A stretch of DNA of 64,000 nucleotides from Firm-04 sp964392175 (GTDB taxonomy: Bacteria > Bacillota > Clostridia > Oscillospirales > Ruminococcaceae): NCBI GenBank assembly GCA_964392175.1, contig CAYMOJ010000001.1:62001-126000 (forward strand), read 5' to 3'. The notes beneath the pieces are model-generated. The model was not told where the DNA came from. It searched no databases and worked only from the letters and a program-made list of their open reading frames with translations. Below are positions 16,933-24,900 of this stretch, in pieces. The position numbers were made by a program, and so were the translations under genes. Within the stretch, counting starts at the first letter, position 1; each line of letters begins with the position of its first letter.

Positions 16933-18135
16933 ATGTTGGACACGATCAAGAGCTTTTTCATTCGTATCATTAACACCCTCCCCGATATTCTGATTGCCAT
17001 TCTGTTGCTGATCATCGCATTTATAGCAGCTAGTATTGTAAAATCGCTGCTGATGAAGCTGATTGGTCTGCTTAAAAACGATAAGCTGACCAAGATCGGC
17101 ATTCAGCCTGCTGCAGCGGAAAGTGCAAAACAGTTCATTGCCAAGCTTGCATATTTCGTCACCTTCTTGCTGTTCCTGCCCGCTGTCCTCGATAAACTCG
17201 GTATGCAAAGCGTTTCTGCCCCCATTACTTCGCTGGCAAACGATTTTCTTGGATTTATCCCCAAACTGGTTGCCGCCGGCATCATTCTCGCAGTAGGCAT
17301 CTTTATTGCCAACATTCTCAAAGACCTGCTGCTGCCCCTGCTGAAGGCGACCAAAATCGATACCTTGCAGGAGAAAACCGGAATCAAAGCTGGCGAAAAA
17401 ACAACCTTCTCCAGCGTGATTACCAACATTCTCTACGGCTTTGTGCTGCTGGTGGTCATTGCCTGCGCGTTGGATCAGCTCGGGGTCGTTGCGATCTCTA
17501 CACCTGTGAATACCATTGTGAATACCATTTTCGGTATGATTCCCAGCATTCTCGGTGCAATTATCATCATCACGGTCGGCGGGTTTATTGCCATTTTGGT
17601 TGCAAATCTGCTTGAAAGCCTGCTCGCAAGCGTTGGCGTAAACGATCTGATTGAGAAAATCACCGGCACACCTGCAAAAAAGATCGTTCTCTCTAAGGTG
17701 ATTGCCACTACCGTCAAGTATATCCTCTGCATCATCTTCATCGTGCAAGGTCTTAATGTGTTGAATCTGCCTGTGCTGACCAATATCGGTGCCACCATCA
17801 TTGGTTTTATCCCTACAGCATTGGTAGTGATCGCCATTCTGGGACTGGGCATTTTTGCCGGCAACACTGTGGAAAGCCTCATCACCAAAAAATTTGCAAC
17901 TGCAAAAGGCACTGCGTTTATCGCAAAAATTGCCATTTATGTGATTTCCGTATTTCTCTGCCTGAGTCAGCTTGGCATCGCCAATGCAATTGTTGAAGGC
18001 ACCTTCATTCTCGTGGTTGCCGCAGTCTGCGTTGCATTCGCCATTTCCTTCGGCATTGGTGGTAGAGAATTTGCTGCGCATCAGCTGTTTAAGCTTGAAA
18101 AGAAAATGGACGCGAAAGATGACTCTGATCAGTAA
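16933..18135 (+). CDS. Conserved TM-helix repeat protein (mechanosensitive-channel-like)
   Basis: A 400-residue membrane protein built from four to five repeats of a unit in which one long hydrophobic helix is followed by an amphipathic segment, such as LPDILIAILLLIIAFIAASI and FIPKLVAAGIILAVGIFIAN. Such repeats characterise the TM_helix family related to MscS small-conductance channels, but the MscS beta domain is absent. A role in osmotic release is plausible, not shown. TAAGGAG precedes the start. A bidirectional terminator follows. Confidence 0.82.
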   Translation: MLDTIKSFFIRIINTLPDILIAILLLIIAFIAASIVKSLLMKLIGLLKNDKLTKIGIQPAAAESAKQFIAKLAYFVTFLLFLPAVLDKLGMQSVSAPITSLANDFLGFIPKLVAAGIILAVGIFIANILKDLLLPLLKATKIDTLQEKTGIKAGEKTTFSSVITNILYGFVLLVVIACALDQLGVVAISTPVNTIVNTIFGMIPSILGAIIIITVGGFIAILVANLLESLLASVGVNDLIEKITGTPAKKIVLSKVIATTVKYILCIIFIVQGLNVLNLPVLTNIGATIIGFIPTALVVIAILGLGIFAGNTVESLITKKFATAKGTAFIAKIAIYVISVFLCLSQLGIANAIVEGTFILVVAAVCVAFAISFGIGGREFAAHQLFKLEKKMDAKDDSDQ

Positions 18136-18160
18136 TTTGAGCTTCACATCTCTTTCAAAC

Positions 18161-18201
18161 AAAAATTGCCCCTGCCTCCATTACGGAAGCAGGGGCTTTT
18201 T
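18161..18201. terminator. Bidirectional intrinsic terminator
   Basis: An 8-bp stem GCCCCTGC/GCAGGGGC (18168-18175 with 18189-18196) has A5 on the left and T5 on the right. It can serve both the converging TM-helix gene and the GH43 gene. Confidence 0.9.
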
Positions 18202-18208
18202 GCTAAGA

Positions 18209-19525
18209 TCACTTCATGAACACAAACGCCTGCAAATCAAACAGCTGTCGAGTATCAAAAGCATCCGACGCCCAACCATGATAGGCGTGGTCTACCACAA
18301 AATAAACACTGTGACGACCTGTAACAGATTTCACCTTGGTCTGATAACTGCCGTCATGCGTATCGATCTCACAAATACCGATTTCTTCACCGTTCTCGCC
18401 GTCAATGCGAATATGAATCTCTGCTTTACAACCGCTAGAAGCAACTTGTGCGGCAAATGTCATGGAATCGCCCGTAAAATCATTGCCAAAATCGAAATAC
18501 TTGTAGCCGATCACCGCACCCTTGTGAATTGCCGTAACGCAACGCGTAAACACATCTTTTTCGGTGATAAAACAGCCGTTTTTCAAGACGCAGGCAATAT
18601 CAGCAGGGGTGATATGATAGGGATTCAGTGCGCTTTCAAATCCCAATGAAGTCATCTCTACCTCGGGAATGGTACCATCAGGCAAAATCTCCACGCGCTC
18701 CACGCAAGCACGTCGTGAAGTGATCGTGCTGTTGGTCATTCGGTGATAAAAAATATACCACTGCCCGTTGATGTGACACAATGAGCCGTGATCGTTGCCA
18801 CCGGGATAATCCTTGCTGTTATCCACGATATTGCCCATGCGCACATAAGGCCCCTCGGGACGCTCCGCAATGGCATATGCTAAACAACTGCCGTATTTCG
18901 GTGAATAGATGAGGTAATATCGATTGCCGATCTTTCGTGGGGAGCTTGCCTCAAAATAATCATTGTGCGCTGTACCATTTGGAATCATATCCGCCTTGTA
19001 TGAACCTTTTTTAATGGTGACCATATCTGGCTCCAGCTCGTTGAAATGAGAACGCTCATAACCATAAAAGATATATGCTCTGCCATCATCATCCACTAGC
19101 ACGCCCGGATCGTTGAAAGTTCCATCATCTCCGGCGTCTGCTTCATCATAATGATAACGATCCAGCAATGTAAAAGGCCCTTCAGGATGATCCGCAACTG
19201 CCACACAACCCTTGCTGCCCACAATATACGCATACAAATAATACCTGCCGTCGCGTTCCACCACATCAGGCGCATACAGTTCATTTTGTGTCCAAGCGGC
19301 GGTATCAGATGCTCTGCCGTCTATATCTCTGGTACAAAAGCTCACCCCATGGCAGCTCCAGCAATTCAGATCATTCACAGGTGCAGACCACACCATTAAG
19401 CGATAATCGCAAAAAAATTCACTCGCGGCTCTGTCATGAGAGCCATAAATGTACACACGGTCACCGAATACTCTCGGTTCGCCATCCGGAATATACTCCC
19501 ACAATGGTAAATACGGGTTTGCCAT
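18209..19525 (-). CDS. Glycoside hydrolase family 43 protein with CBM6-like C-terminus
   Basis: This 438-residue protein has the five-bladed propeller motifs of GH43 enzymes (arabinofuranosidase, xylosidase or arabinanase). PRVFGDRVYIYGSHD holds the likely catalytic base, FNDPGVLVDDDGRAYIFYG the middle Asp, and FEASSPRKIGNRYYLIYS the acid Glu. The last 120 residues resemble a CBM6-type beta-sandwich (GRHSVYFVV). There is no signal peptide, so it is probably cytoplasmic and acts on imported hemicellulose oligosaccharides. MANPYLPLWEY at 19525 was chosen because AAGGAGG lies just upstream. Confidence 0.92.
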   Translation of the reverse strand: MANPYLPLWEYIPDGEPRVFGDRVYIYGSHDRAASEFFCDYRLMVWSAPVNDLNCWSCHGVSFCTRDIDGRASDTAAWTQNELYAPDVVERDGRYYLYAYIVGSKGCVAVADHPEGPFTLLDRYHYDEADAGDDGTFNDPGVLVDDDGRAYIFYGYERSHFNELEPDMVTIKKGSYKADMIPNGTAHNDYFEASSPRKIGNRYYLIYSPKYGSCLAYAIAERPEGPYVRMGNIVDNSKDYPGGNDHGSLCHINGQWYIFYHRMTNSTITSRRACVERVEILPDGTIPEVEMTSLGFESALNPYHITPADIACVLKNGCFITEKDVFTRCVTAIHKGAVIGYKYFDFGNDFTGDSMTFAAQVASSGCKAEIHIRIDGENGEEIGICEIDTHDGSYQTKVKSVTGRHSVYFVVDHAYHGWASDAFDTRQLFDLQAFVFMK

Positions 19526-19579
19526 AGATTTTTCCTCCTTGCGGCGTTGTGCCACTACATCGTACGCACATTATAACAC

Positions 19580-19610
19580 AAAACGCGCCCGGTTGCAATA
19601 GTCGAGCGCG
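19580..19610 (-). terminator. Intrinsic terminator after the DUF2752 gene
   Basis: Minus-strand stem of 8 bp (19603-19610 with 19584-19591, one G-U) followed by TTTTGTG. The G-U pair works only on the minus strand, which supports that orientation. Confidence 0.7.
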
Positions 19611-19627
19611 CCATGTTTCCATTACTT

Positions 19628-20050
19628 TTAGCACAAATCTGCCACTGGTGGTTGCAGTGCCGGAAAACAATTTCTTGCTACTGACCAGATCAGCAACACG
19701 GCAACTGTCCCAATCCAAAAGCCGACACGCCTGGGAACCAGTTTCTTCGGTTTGCCCAGTGTCTTGCAAATCTTTTCAGCATAAAGCAACAGCAAAAAGA
19801 CTATGATACAAACCACCGACGGATTGCATCGCAACGATAGCAGCAGATCACCACGCAGTAGCGCAAGTGTTGCACGTGTGCCGCCACAACCGGGGCAAAG
19901 AACCCCCGTAAAGGCATACATTGGGCAGAACATATACCGCCCAATCATTTCCGCAAGAGCAATCAGCTCTGCGCGAAAAAGGAATGCCGCCAATAGCAGT
20001 GTCGGCGGCATCCATATAACGGCATACTTGCCGATTTGCTTCAGTTTCAT
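19628..20050 (-). CDS. DUF2752 membrane protein
   Basis: A 140-residue protein with three hydrophobic helices. The DUF2752 hallmark FTGVLCPGCGGTRA followed by LLRGDLLLSLRCNP is clear. The paired Cys residues suggest a metal or redox site, but the family has no established function. The start at 20050 overlaps the upstream DUF4190 stop (ATGA), so it was preferred to 20056. The pair is a recurrent neighbourhood in Ruminococcaceae (general knowledge, unverified here). Confidence 0.85.
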   Translation of the reverse strand: MKLKQIGKYAVIWMPPTLLLAAFLFRAELIALAEMIGRYMFCPMYAFTGVLCPGCGGTRATLALLRGDLLLSLRCNPSVVCIIVFLLLLYAEKICKTLGKPKKLVPRRVGFWIGTVAVLLIWSVARNCFPALQPPVADLC

Positions 20051-20580
20051 GACCAAATGTTGTTTTGATTAATGAAATCGGCAAATAAATCAGAACTGCT
20101 CAGTGCGCCCATAATTGCGCCAAATATCATGGAAATTACGCCCAAAACAATGGCAATGATACAAAGCGTACGTCCTGTTTTCAGATCCTTCTGAGCTTTC
20201 TCGGAAAGATTAGAGATCATGGGCATCAAGCCATTTGCCTTTACCAATCCCACAATGCCAATGATAGGCCCGGGCAAGGTGCAACAGCAGAAACCGATGA
20301 CGATACTAATGACCAGACCCACGATACCCAATGTCATAACGGTATTGGCACGCTTTTCCAGATCAGGATGTACGCCGTTAAAACCACCGTTGGGGTAGGG
20401 TGGCTGCTGGTAAGGCGGTTGACCATAACCGGGCTGCTGATAGGGATTCTGCTCAGGGATCGGCTGCTGGTAAGGTGCAGCCCCACTCTGGGGATCATTG
20501 TTCAAGTTTGCCTCGCTTTGCAACTCCTGCGAGATAAAATCCTGCTCGTTGTTCTGATTCAAATTGTTCTGCTCATCCAT
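20047..20580 (-). CDS. DUF4190 membrane protein with Pro/Gln-rich N-terminus
   Basis: A 177-residue protein. Residues about 30-70 are a flexible tail rich in Pro, Gln, Gly and Tyr (YQQPGYGQPPYQQPPYP). Two DUF4190-type membrane helices surround GIVGLVISIVIGFCCCTLPG and CIIAIVLGVISMIFGAIMG. Such proteins often sit beside DUF2752 genes and their function is unknown. A TATAAT box at 20635-20640, within a small inverted repeat (TATGCT/AGCATA), is its probable promoter. Confidence 0.82.
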   Translation of the reverse strand: MDEQNNLNQNNEQDFISQELQSEANLNNDPQSGAAPYQQPIPEQNPYQQPGYGQPPYQQPPYPNGGFNGVHPDLEKRANTVMTLGIVGLVISIVIGFCCCTLPGPIIGIVGLVKANGLMPMISNLSEKAQKDLKTGRTLCIIAIVLGVISMIFGAIMGALSSSDLFADFINQNNIWS

Positions 20581-20727
20581 GTCGTGTACCTGTTCCTTTC
20601 ATTTTTCAGTATGTTGCCATATGATTCTATGCTCATTATAGCATACTCAGCCCTCACAGATATATACACAATGTTTCTATTTTATGTATATTTCATGAAT
20701 TGAAGCGTGTGTGCCTATTTCCATGAC

Positions 20728-20756
20728 TTGACATCGCGCACAGTTTCTGGTACAAT
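20728..20756 (+). promoter_or_regulatory. Sigma-A promoter of the ABC-F gene
   Basis: TTGACA (20728-20733), 17-base spacer, TACAAT (20751-20756). The start codon lies about 165 bases downstream, leaving room for the leader ORF at 20780-20878. The rest of 20581-20922 holds no other gene. Confidence 0.82.
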
Positions 20757-20779
20757 AAACGCTAGAGAAAAACCTGACA

Positions 20780-20878
20780 ATGCATTACTTTTTAGACAAC
20801 AGATTTTTTCGTGCTTTGGCAGCCATTATGATACAACGAGTAAGGAACGCTCTATACATATGGAATGCGCCCAAATAA
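20780..20878 (+). CDS. Possible 32-residue leader peptide of the ABC-F gene
   Basis: A short ORF (MHYFLDNRFFRAL..., ending WNAPK) begins about 18 bases after the predicted transcription start and ends 44 bases before the ABC-F start. Leader peptides on which ribosomes stall control several antibiotic-resistance ABC-F genes. Its ribosome site (GAGAAA) is weak, and no clear terminator/antiterminator pair was seen, so this is tentative. Confidence 0.35.
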   Translation: MHYFLDNRFFRALAAIMIQRVRNALYIWNAPK

Positions 20879-20922
20879 ACCACGCTTTACGCGTCAAAAC
20901 ACGATTGCAAGGAGAACAATTC

Positions 20923-22476
20923 ATGAGTATTCTGACCGTTGAAAACGTAACACACGGCTTTGGTGCCCGCCAGATCCTGAACAACGCCTCATTCCGCTTG
21001 CTCAAGGGAGAGCATATCGGCTTGGTTGGCGCAAACGGCGAGGGCAAATCAACCTTTTTGAATATCATCACAGGAAAGCTCGCCCCGGATGAAGGCAAGA
21101 TCCAGTGGTGCAAGCACATCACCACTGGCTACCTCGACCAATATAGCACACTACAGGCAGGCAAAACCATCTACGATGTGCTGAAAGACGCCTTTGCACA
21201 TCTTGAAGAATTGGAACAAGAGATGCTCGCTCTGTACGACAAAATGGGCGACTGCTCTGAGGAAGAAATGACAGCTGCCATGGAAGAAGTTGGTGAGATC
21301 CAAAGTATTCTTGATTACAGCGGCTACTACACCATCGATGCAAAAATCTCAGAATATGCAAACGGTTTGGGGCTCGGTGAGATCGGGCTTCACCGCGATG
21401 TCACAGAGCTTTCAGGCGGACAGCGTGCAAAGGTACTGCTTGCAAAGGTGCTTCTGGAAAGCCCTATGATTTTGATTTTGGATGAGCCGACCAACTTTTT
21501 GGACGAGAACCATATTGCATGGCTGAAAAACTTCCTTCAAAACTACGAAAACGCATTTATTCTGGTTTCTCACGATATCCCATTTCTCAATGATGTGGTC
21601 AACGTGATTTACCATGTTGAACAAGCTGAGCTGACCCGTTACGCAGGCAATTATGACAACTTTATGCGGATGTATGAGTTGAAAAAACGACAGCTGGAAC
21701 AGGCATACGAAAAACAACAGAAGGAAATCGCCGACCTGGAGGACTTTATTGCGCGAAATAAGGCCAGGGTCGCCACCACCAATATGGCAAAATCTCGACA
21801 GAAAAAGCTTGATAAAATGGATAAGATCACGCTAGGCACACGCAAAGCAGAGCTTTCCTTTGGTTTTACTCCCGCGCGTACACCGGGTCGCGTGGTGATT
21901 GAATGCAGCGATCTGGTATTAGGCTATGATACGCCGCTCACGCGCCCCCTATCGCTAAAACTGGAATGCGGTCAAAAAATCGCAATCAAGGGCGTGAATG
22001 GTCTGGGCAAATCCACACTGTTAAAAACGCTGCTAAAACTGATCCCACCAATCTCGGGCACAGTAGAACACGACCAGTTTATCGAGGTGGGCTATTTTGA
22101 GCAGGAGGAAATTGCTACCTCCGATACCGCTTTGCAGACGATTTGGGATGCATATCCTGCCATGACCAACGGTGAAGTGCGTGCAGCACTGGCACGTTGT
22201 GGCTTGACAACAGAGCACATTACCTCACAGATGCGCGTGCTTTCGGGCGGTGAAAATGCCAAGGTGCGCTTGTGCCGTTTAATGTTCAAAAGTATTAACC
22301 TGCTGGTACTGGATGAGCCAACCAACCATCTGGATGTAGATGCCAAAGAAGAACTGAAGCGCGCCATCCAGGCGTTCAAGGGCACAGTGCTATTGGTCAG
22401 CCATGAGCCGGAGTTCTATCTTGACGTGGCGGACACGGTTTGGAATCTGGAGGAATGGACAACGAAAATTGTATAA
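20923..22476 (+). CDS. ABC-F family ribosome-associated ATPase
   Basis: A soluble protein of 517 residues with two ABC domains and no membrane segment. Walker A GANGEGKST (37-45) and LSGGQRAKVLLAK lie in the first half. A charged linker of about 80 residues follows (KRQLEQAYEKQQKEIADLED ... SRQKKLDKMDK). GVNGLGKST and LSGGENAKVRLC lie in the second half. ABC-F proteins bind the ribosomal E site and either aid translation (EttA, YbiT types) or protect against antibiotics. The linker resembles YbiT/YkpA more than the long Vga/Lsa linkers, so a housekeeping role is the safer guess. The start has AAGGAG (20909-20914). Confidence 0.9.
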   Translation: MSILTVENVTHGFGARQILNNASFRLLKGEHIGLVGANGEGKSTFLNIITGKLAPDEGKIQWCKHITTGYLDQYSTLQAGKTIYDVLKDAFAHLEELEQEMLALYDKMGDCSEEEMTAAMEEVGEIQSILDYSGYYTIDAKISEYANGLGLGEIGLHRDVTELSGGQRAKVLLAKVLLESPMILILDEPTNFLDENHIAWLKNFLQNYENAFILVSHDIPFLNDVVNVIYHVEQAELTRYAGNYDNFMRMYELKKRQLEQAYEKQQKEIADLEDFIARNKARVATTNMAKSRQKKLDKMDKITLGTRKAELSFGFTPARTPGRVVIECSDLVLGYDTPLTRPLSLKLECGQKIAIKGVNGLGKSTLLKTLLKLIPPISGTVEHDQFIEVGYFEQEEIATSDTALQTIWDAYPAMTNGEVRAALARCGLTTEHITSQMRVLSGGENAKVRLCRLMFKSINLLVLDEPTNHLDVDAKEELKRAIQAFKGTVLLVSHEPEFYLDVADTVWNLEEWTTKIV

Positions 22477-22481
22477 GAATC

Positions 22482-22518
22482 AAAATTCCCCCTCTGCCCA
22501 TGCGGACAGAAGGGGAAT
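22482..22518. terminator. Bidirectional hairpin terminator
   Basis: Stem ATTCCCC/GGGGAAT (22485-22491 with 22512-22518), extended by CTG/CAG, lies between the converging ABC-F and GNAT genes. The minus-strand T-run is TTTTG; on the plus strand only GTCTTGTTT follows. Confidence 0.72.
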
Positions 22519-22593
22519 GTCTTGTTTCATGAGCAGCCAATGGGGCGCAGGCGATCCGAATATATTTATGTTTACCGGACTTTGCCCCTTTGC

Positions 22594-23247
22594 TTACCGA
22601 AGTGTTGCGTGACAATGAATGAAAAATTCCTCCTGCGAGGGTTGCCACGCCTTTTCCTTGGGTGGAAACAGTGCGTCAAACGCCGCCACTGCCGCCTCAT
22701 TCTCACAGACCGCCTCTGCATCACTGGGATAGTAGTACCACTTTCTACCATCAAGCACACCTTCACACAGGGGCTTTACCAACAGTGCCATGGGGTACAC
22801 ATCGCCTACAAAGCAGATATTGTACTTCAGGCAGCTTTTGTAGCCCCGTGCCACATAGTTTGCAGGGCTGCCCAAATTCACCACGATGTCATAGCCCAAC
22901 CGCTTCGCTACAGCAAAGCTATGCTCCAGCAATGCCTTGCCATAGTGTCTGCGCTGATAATCAGGGTGCACTGCGAGAGGCCCCATCGTCAGCACCTGCT
23001 TTACTGTGCCGTTTTCGTCGATGAGTTTCCCCTTGGTATACATCACACAGCCGATGACATTCCCATCCACTTCGATGACAAAATCGAGGTCGGCAATAAA
23101 GTCTGGGTGATTGCGCATAGTATGCACGAAGTAATGCTCATAGCAACCGGGGACATAATGGTTCCAGAATGCTTCGCGCACCATGTTTTCCACATGGCGA
23201 TAATCGGCGGGGTTTTCTCTGCGGATGATATATTCTTGCTTACGCAT
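22594..23247 (-). CDS. GNAT family N-acetyltransferase
   Basis: A 217-residue acetyltransferase. The GNAT core runs from IIRRENPADYRHVENMVREAF to the acetyl-CoA loop VHPDYQRRHYGKALLEHS, followed by NLGSPANYVARGYK. The central part resembles YhbS-like acetyltransferases; the last 60 residues (WYYYPSDAEAV ... KAWQPSQEEFF) are an extension. The acceptor is unknown. AGGAGG lies 7 bases before the start and may be masked by the structured leader described separately. It has its own promoter at 23414-23443. Confidence 0.88.
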   Translation of the reverse strand: MRKQEYIIRRENPADYRHVENMVREAFWNHYVPGCYEHYFVHTMRNHPDFIADLDFVIEVDGNVIGCVMYTKGKLIDENGTVKQVLTMGPLAVHPDYQRRHYGKALLEHSFAVAKRLGYDIVVNLGSPANYVARGYKSCLKYNICFVGDVYPMALLVKPLCEGVLDGRKWYYYPSDAEAVCENEAAVAAFDALFPPKEKAWQPSQEEFFIHCHATLR

Positions 23248-23254
23248 TATTTTT

Positions 23255-23410
23255 CCTCCTGAACATTGTGAATTACAACACGGGAGGTTTGTGTAATTTT
23301 GGATTGTAGTATTCGCAAACCATCCCGTTTACGCTACAATCTCCATTTGGCTGAATTGTTTCAAACAATAGCTCCTATCATTCAAATTACGCAAAGCGAT
23401 GCTTTGCACC
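23255..23410 (-). promoter_or_regulatory. Structured leader with interlocking helices before the GNAT gene (candidate riboswitch or translational switch)
   Basis: The minus-strand leader holds several possible helices (plus coordinates). P1 is an 8-bp perfect pairing of 23334-23341 with 23302-23309. P2, nested in P1, pairs 23327-23333 with 23314-23320. A pseudoknot-forming helix pairs 23316-23328 with 23280-23291 (12 bp, one bulged base). An anti-Shine-Dalgarno arm pairs 23283-23287 with the AGGAGG site at 23255-23260. A 7-bp hairpin (23391-23397 with 23401-23407) sits at the 5' end. The CCTCCC segment can therefore block the ribosome site or be captured by the upstream loop. No known riboswitch family was recognised. 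Confidence 0.6.
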
Positions 23411-23413
23411 TAG

Positions 23414-23443
23414 ATTATACCACAGCCATACCATATCTGTCAA
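23414..23443 (-). promoter_or_regulatory. Sigma-A promoter of the GNAT transcript
   Basis: TTGACA (23438-23443) and TATAAT (23414-23419), both perfect, with an 18-base spacer. Located between murF and the GNAT gene, it gives a leader of about 160 bases. Confidence 0.88.
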
Positions 23444-23481
23444 GAGAAAATTCGCATAGCTAGATGATACAATTCACTGTA

Positions 23482-24900
23482 TCAACACGATGCAGCGCGT
23501 CCAAGTTGCTTTGCAATCGCGGCAAACACCTTTTCCATTTGCATACCACGGGAACCTTTGATCAGCATAACGGCTTTGGTATCATCCTCTTGCAGATCCG
23601 CGCAAAGCTTTTCGATCAACGCGGATTGCTCCGGATAAGCATAGCAGCCATCTCCATAGCCGGCGGCAAAATCGAAGGCATTCACACCACAAAAATACGC
23701 AACATCCACAGATGCTCTAGCCAATGCGCCCAATTCATGATGAGCATCTGCGGCATATACGCCCAATTCATTCATATTGCCCAACACCGCAACGCGCTTT
23801 GCGCCCTGTGCAATGGTTTGCAGTGCCGCCAACGATGCACGCATCGCCTCGGGGTTGGCATTATAGTAATCCTGCACGATCGTATAATTACCAATGGTGA
23901 TACGCTCACTGCGCATGGCACCGGGTTTAAAATCTTCCAAAGCCGCCGCTGCGGTTTGCAGCGACATTCCGCAAACGAGGGCAGTATGCACAGCAAGCAA
24001 ACTATTACTCACATTGTGGATACCGGTCATAGGCAATATGGCGGTTGCAGTTTCGTTGTCATAGGTGACAGAAAAACGCGTTTCTTCCGCCGTTTGAGTG
24101 ACATCGCTCGCGTGAAGCGCAGCAAACTCTGCACCAGTGCGAGAACTATACCGCAGCGCACAAGGCAAATCGTCACGTTGCCGCACCGTTGCCAGATGAA
24201 CATCCTCCGCAGGCAGCACCAATACAGCATGGTCGGCATCCATACCCTCAATGATCTCCATTTTGGCGGCAAAAATCGCCTGCTGCGAACCAAGGTTCCC
24301 AATATGCGCAGTACCCACATTTGCAATGATCGCCATATCGGGTTTTGCAATATTGGTCAGATACGAAATCTCGCCAGCGTGATTCATGCCCATCTCCAAA
24401 ATCACAAACTGCGCCTCAAGCGGCGTATGCAAAATTGTATACGGCAGCCCAATATGATTATTGTGATTTCCGGCGGTACAATACACATCAAATTCCTTGG
24501 CAAGCACGTGTGCAGTCATATCCTTCACCGTGGTTTTGCCACTACTGCCGGTAATGCCAATGACCTTCGTGCCTTTTGCCTTCAACATTTGCAAATAGCC
24601 CGCGGCAATCTGACCATATGCCTTGACGCAGTCCTCCACCAACAAATACGGCACGGACAACGGCGTTGTGGGCATTTCAGAGAGAATACAAAGCACTGCG
24701 CCCTGATCGGCAGCTGCTTGGGCATAGTGATTCCCGTTGAAGCTTTCACCCTTCAGCGCAATAAAACAGCTGCCTACGGTGATGGTGCGGGTATCAGTAC
24801 TAAAACCCTTGATAATAAAATCCGCTGCAAATGCCGGCTTTTGCAACCAACGGCAAACCGTATTCGCCTGCACTGTGGCAGGTGCTGATGCGCAGATCAT
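23482..24900 (-). CDS. murF: UDP-MurNAc-tripeptide:D-Ala-D-Ala ligase MurF
   Basis: This 472-residue ligase adds D-Ala-D-Ala to UDP-MurNAc-tripeptide, the last cytoplasmic step in making the peptidoglycan pentapeptide. The N-terminal substrate domain (FIIKGFSTDTR, GSCFIALKGESFNGNHY), the ATP site GITGSSGKTT, the GNHNNHIGLP motif, EMGMNHAGEI and the C-terminal domain ending MLIKGSRGMQMEK are all recognisable. Its start overlaps the ddl stop (ATGA), so its substrate D-Ala-D-Ala is made by the preceding gene of the same operon. A small hairpin (TGATACA/TGTATCA) overlaps the stop codon. Confidence 0.96.
   Translation of the reverse strand: MICASAPATVQANTVCRWLQKPAFAADFIIKGFSTDTRTITVGSCFIALKGESFNGNHYAQAAADQGAVLCILSEMPTTPLSVPYLLVEDCVKAYGQIAAGYLQMLKAKGTKVIGITGSSGKTTVKDMTAHVLAKEFDVYCTAGNHNNHIGLPYTILHTPLEAQFVILEMGMNHAGEISYLTNIAKPDMAIIANVGTAHIGNLGSQQAIFAAKMEIIEGMDADHAVLVLPAEDVHLATVRQRDDLPCALRYSSRTGAEFAALHASDVTQTAEETRFSVTYDNETATAILPMTGIHNVSNSLLAVHTALVCGMSLQTAAAALEDFKPGAMRSERITIGNYTIVQDYYNANPEAMRASLAALQTIAQGAKRVAVLGNMNELGVYAADAHHELGALARASVDVAYFCGVNAFDFAAGYGDGCYAYPEQSALIEKLCADLQEDDTKAVMLIKGSRGMQMEKVFAAIAKQLGRAASC

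Noticed and set aside
16852..18162. 436-codon antisense frame opposite the TM-helix protein
   Set aside because: Asn/Gln/His/Cys-rich composition typical of the reverse of a hydrophobic membrane protein.
23464..24888. 474-codon plus-strand frame opposite murF
   Set aside because: murF has all family motifs; the opposite frame has Arg/His/Cys-rich shadow composition.
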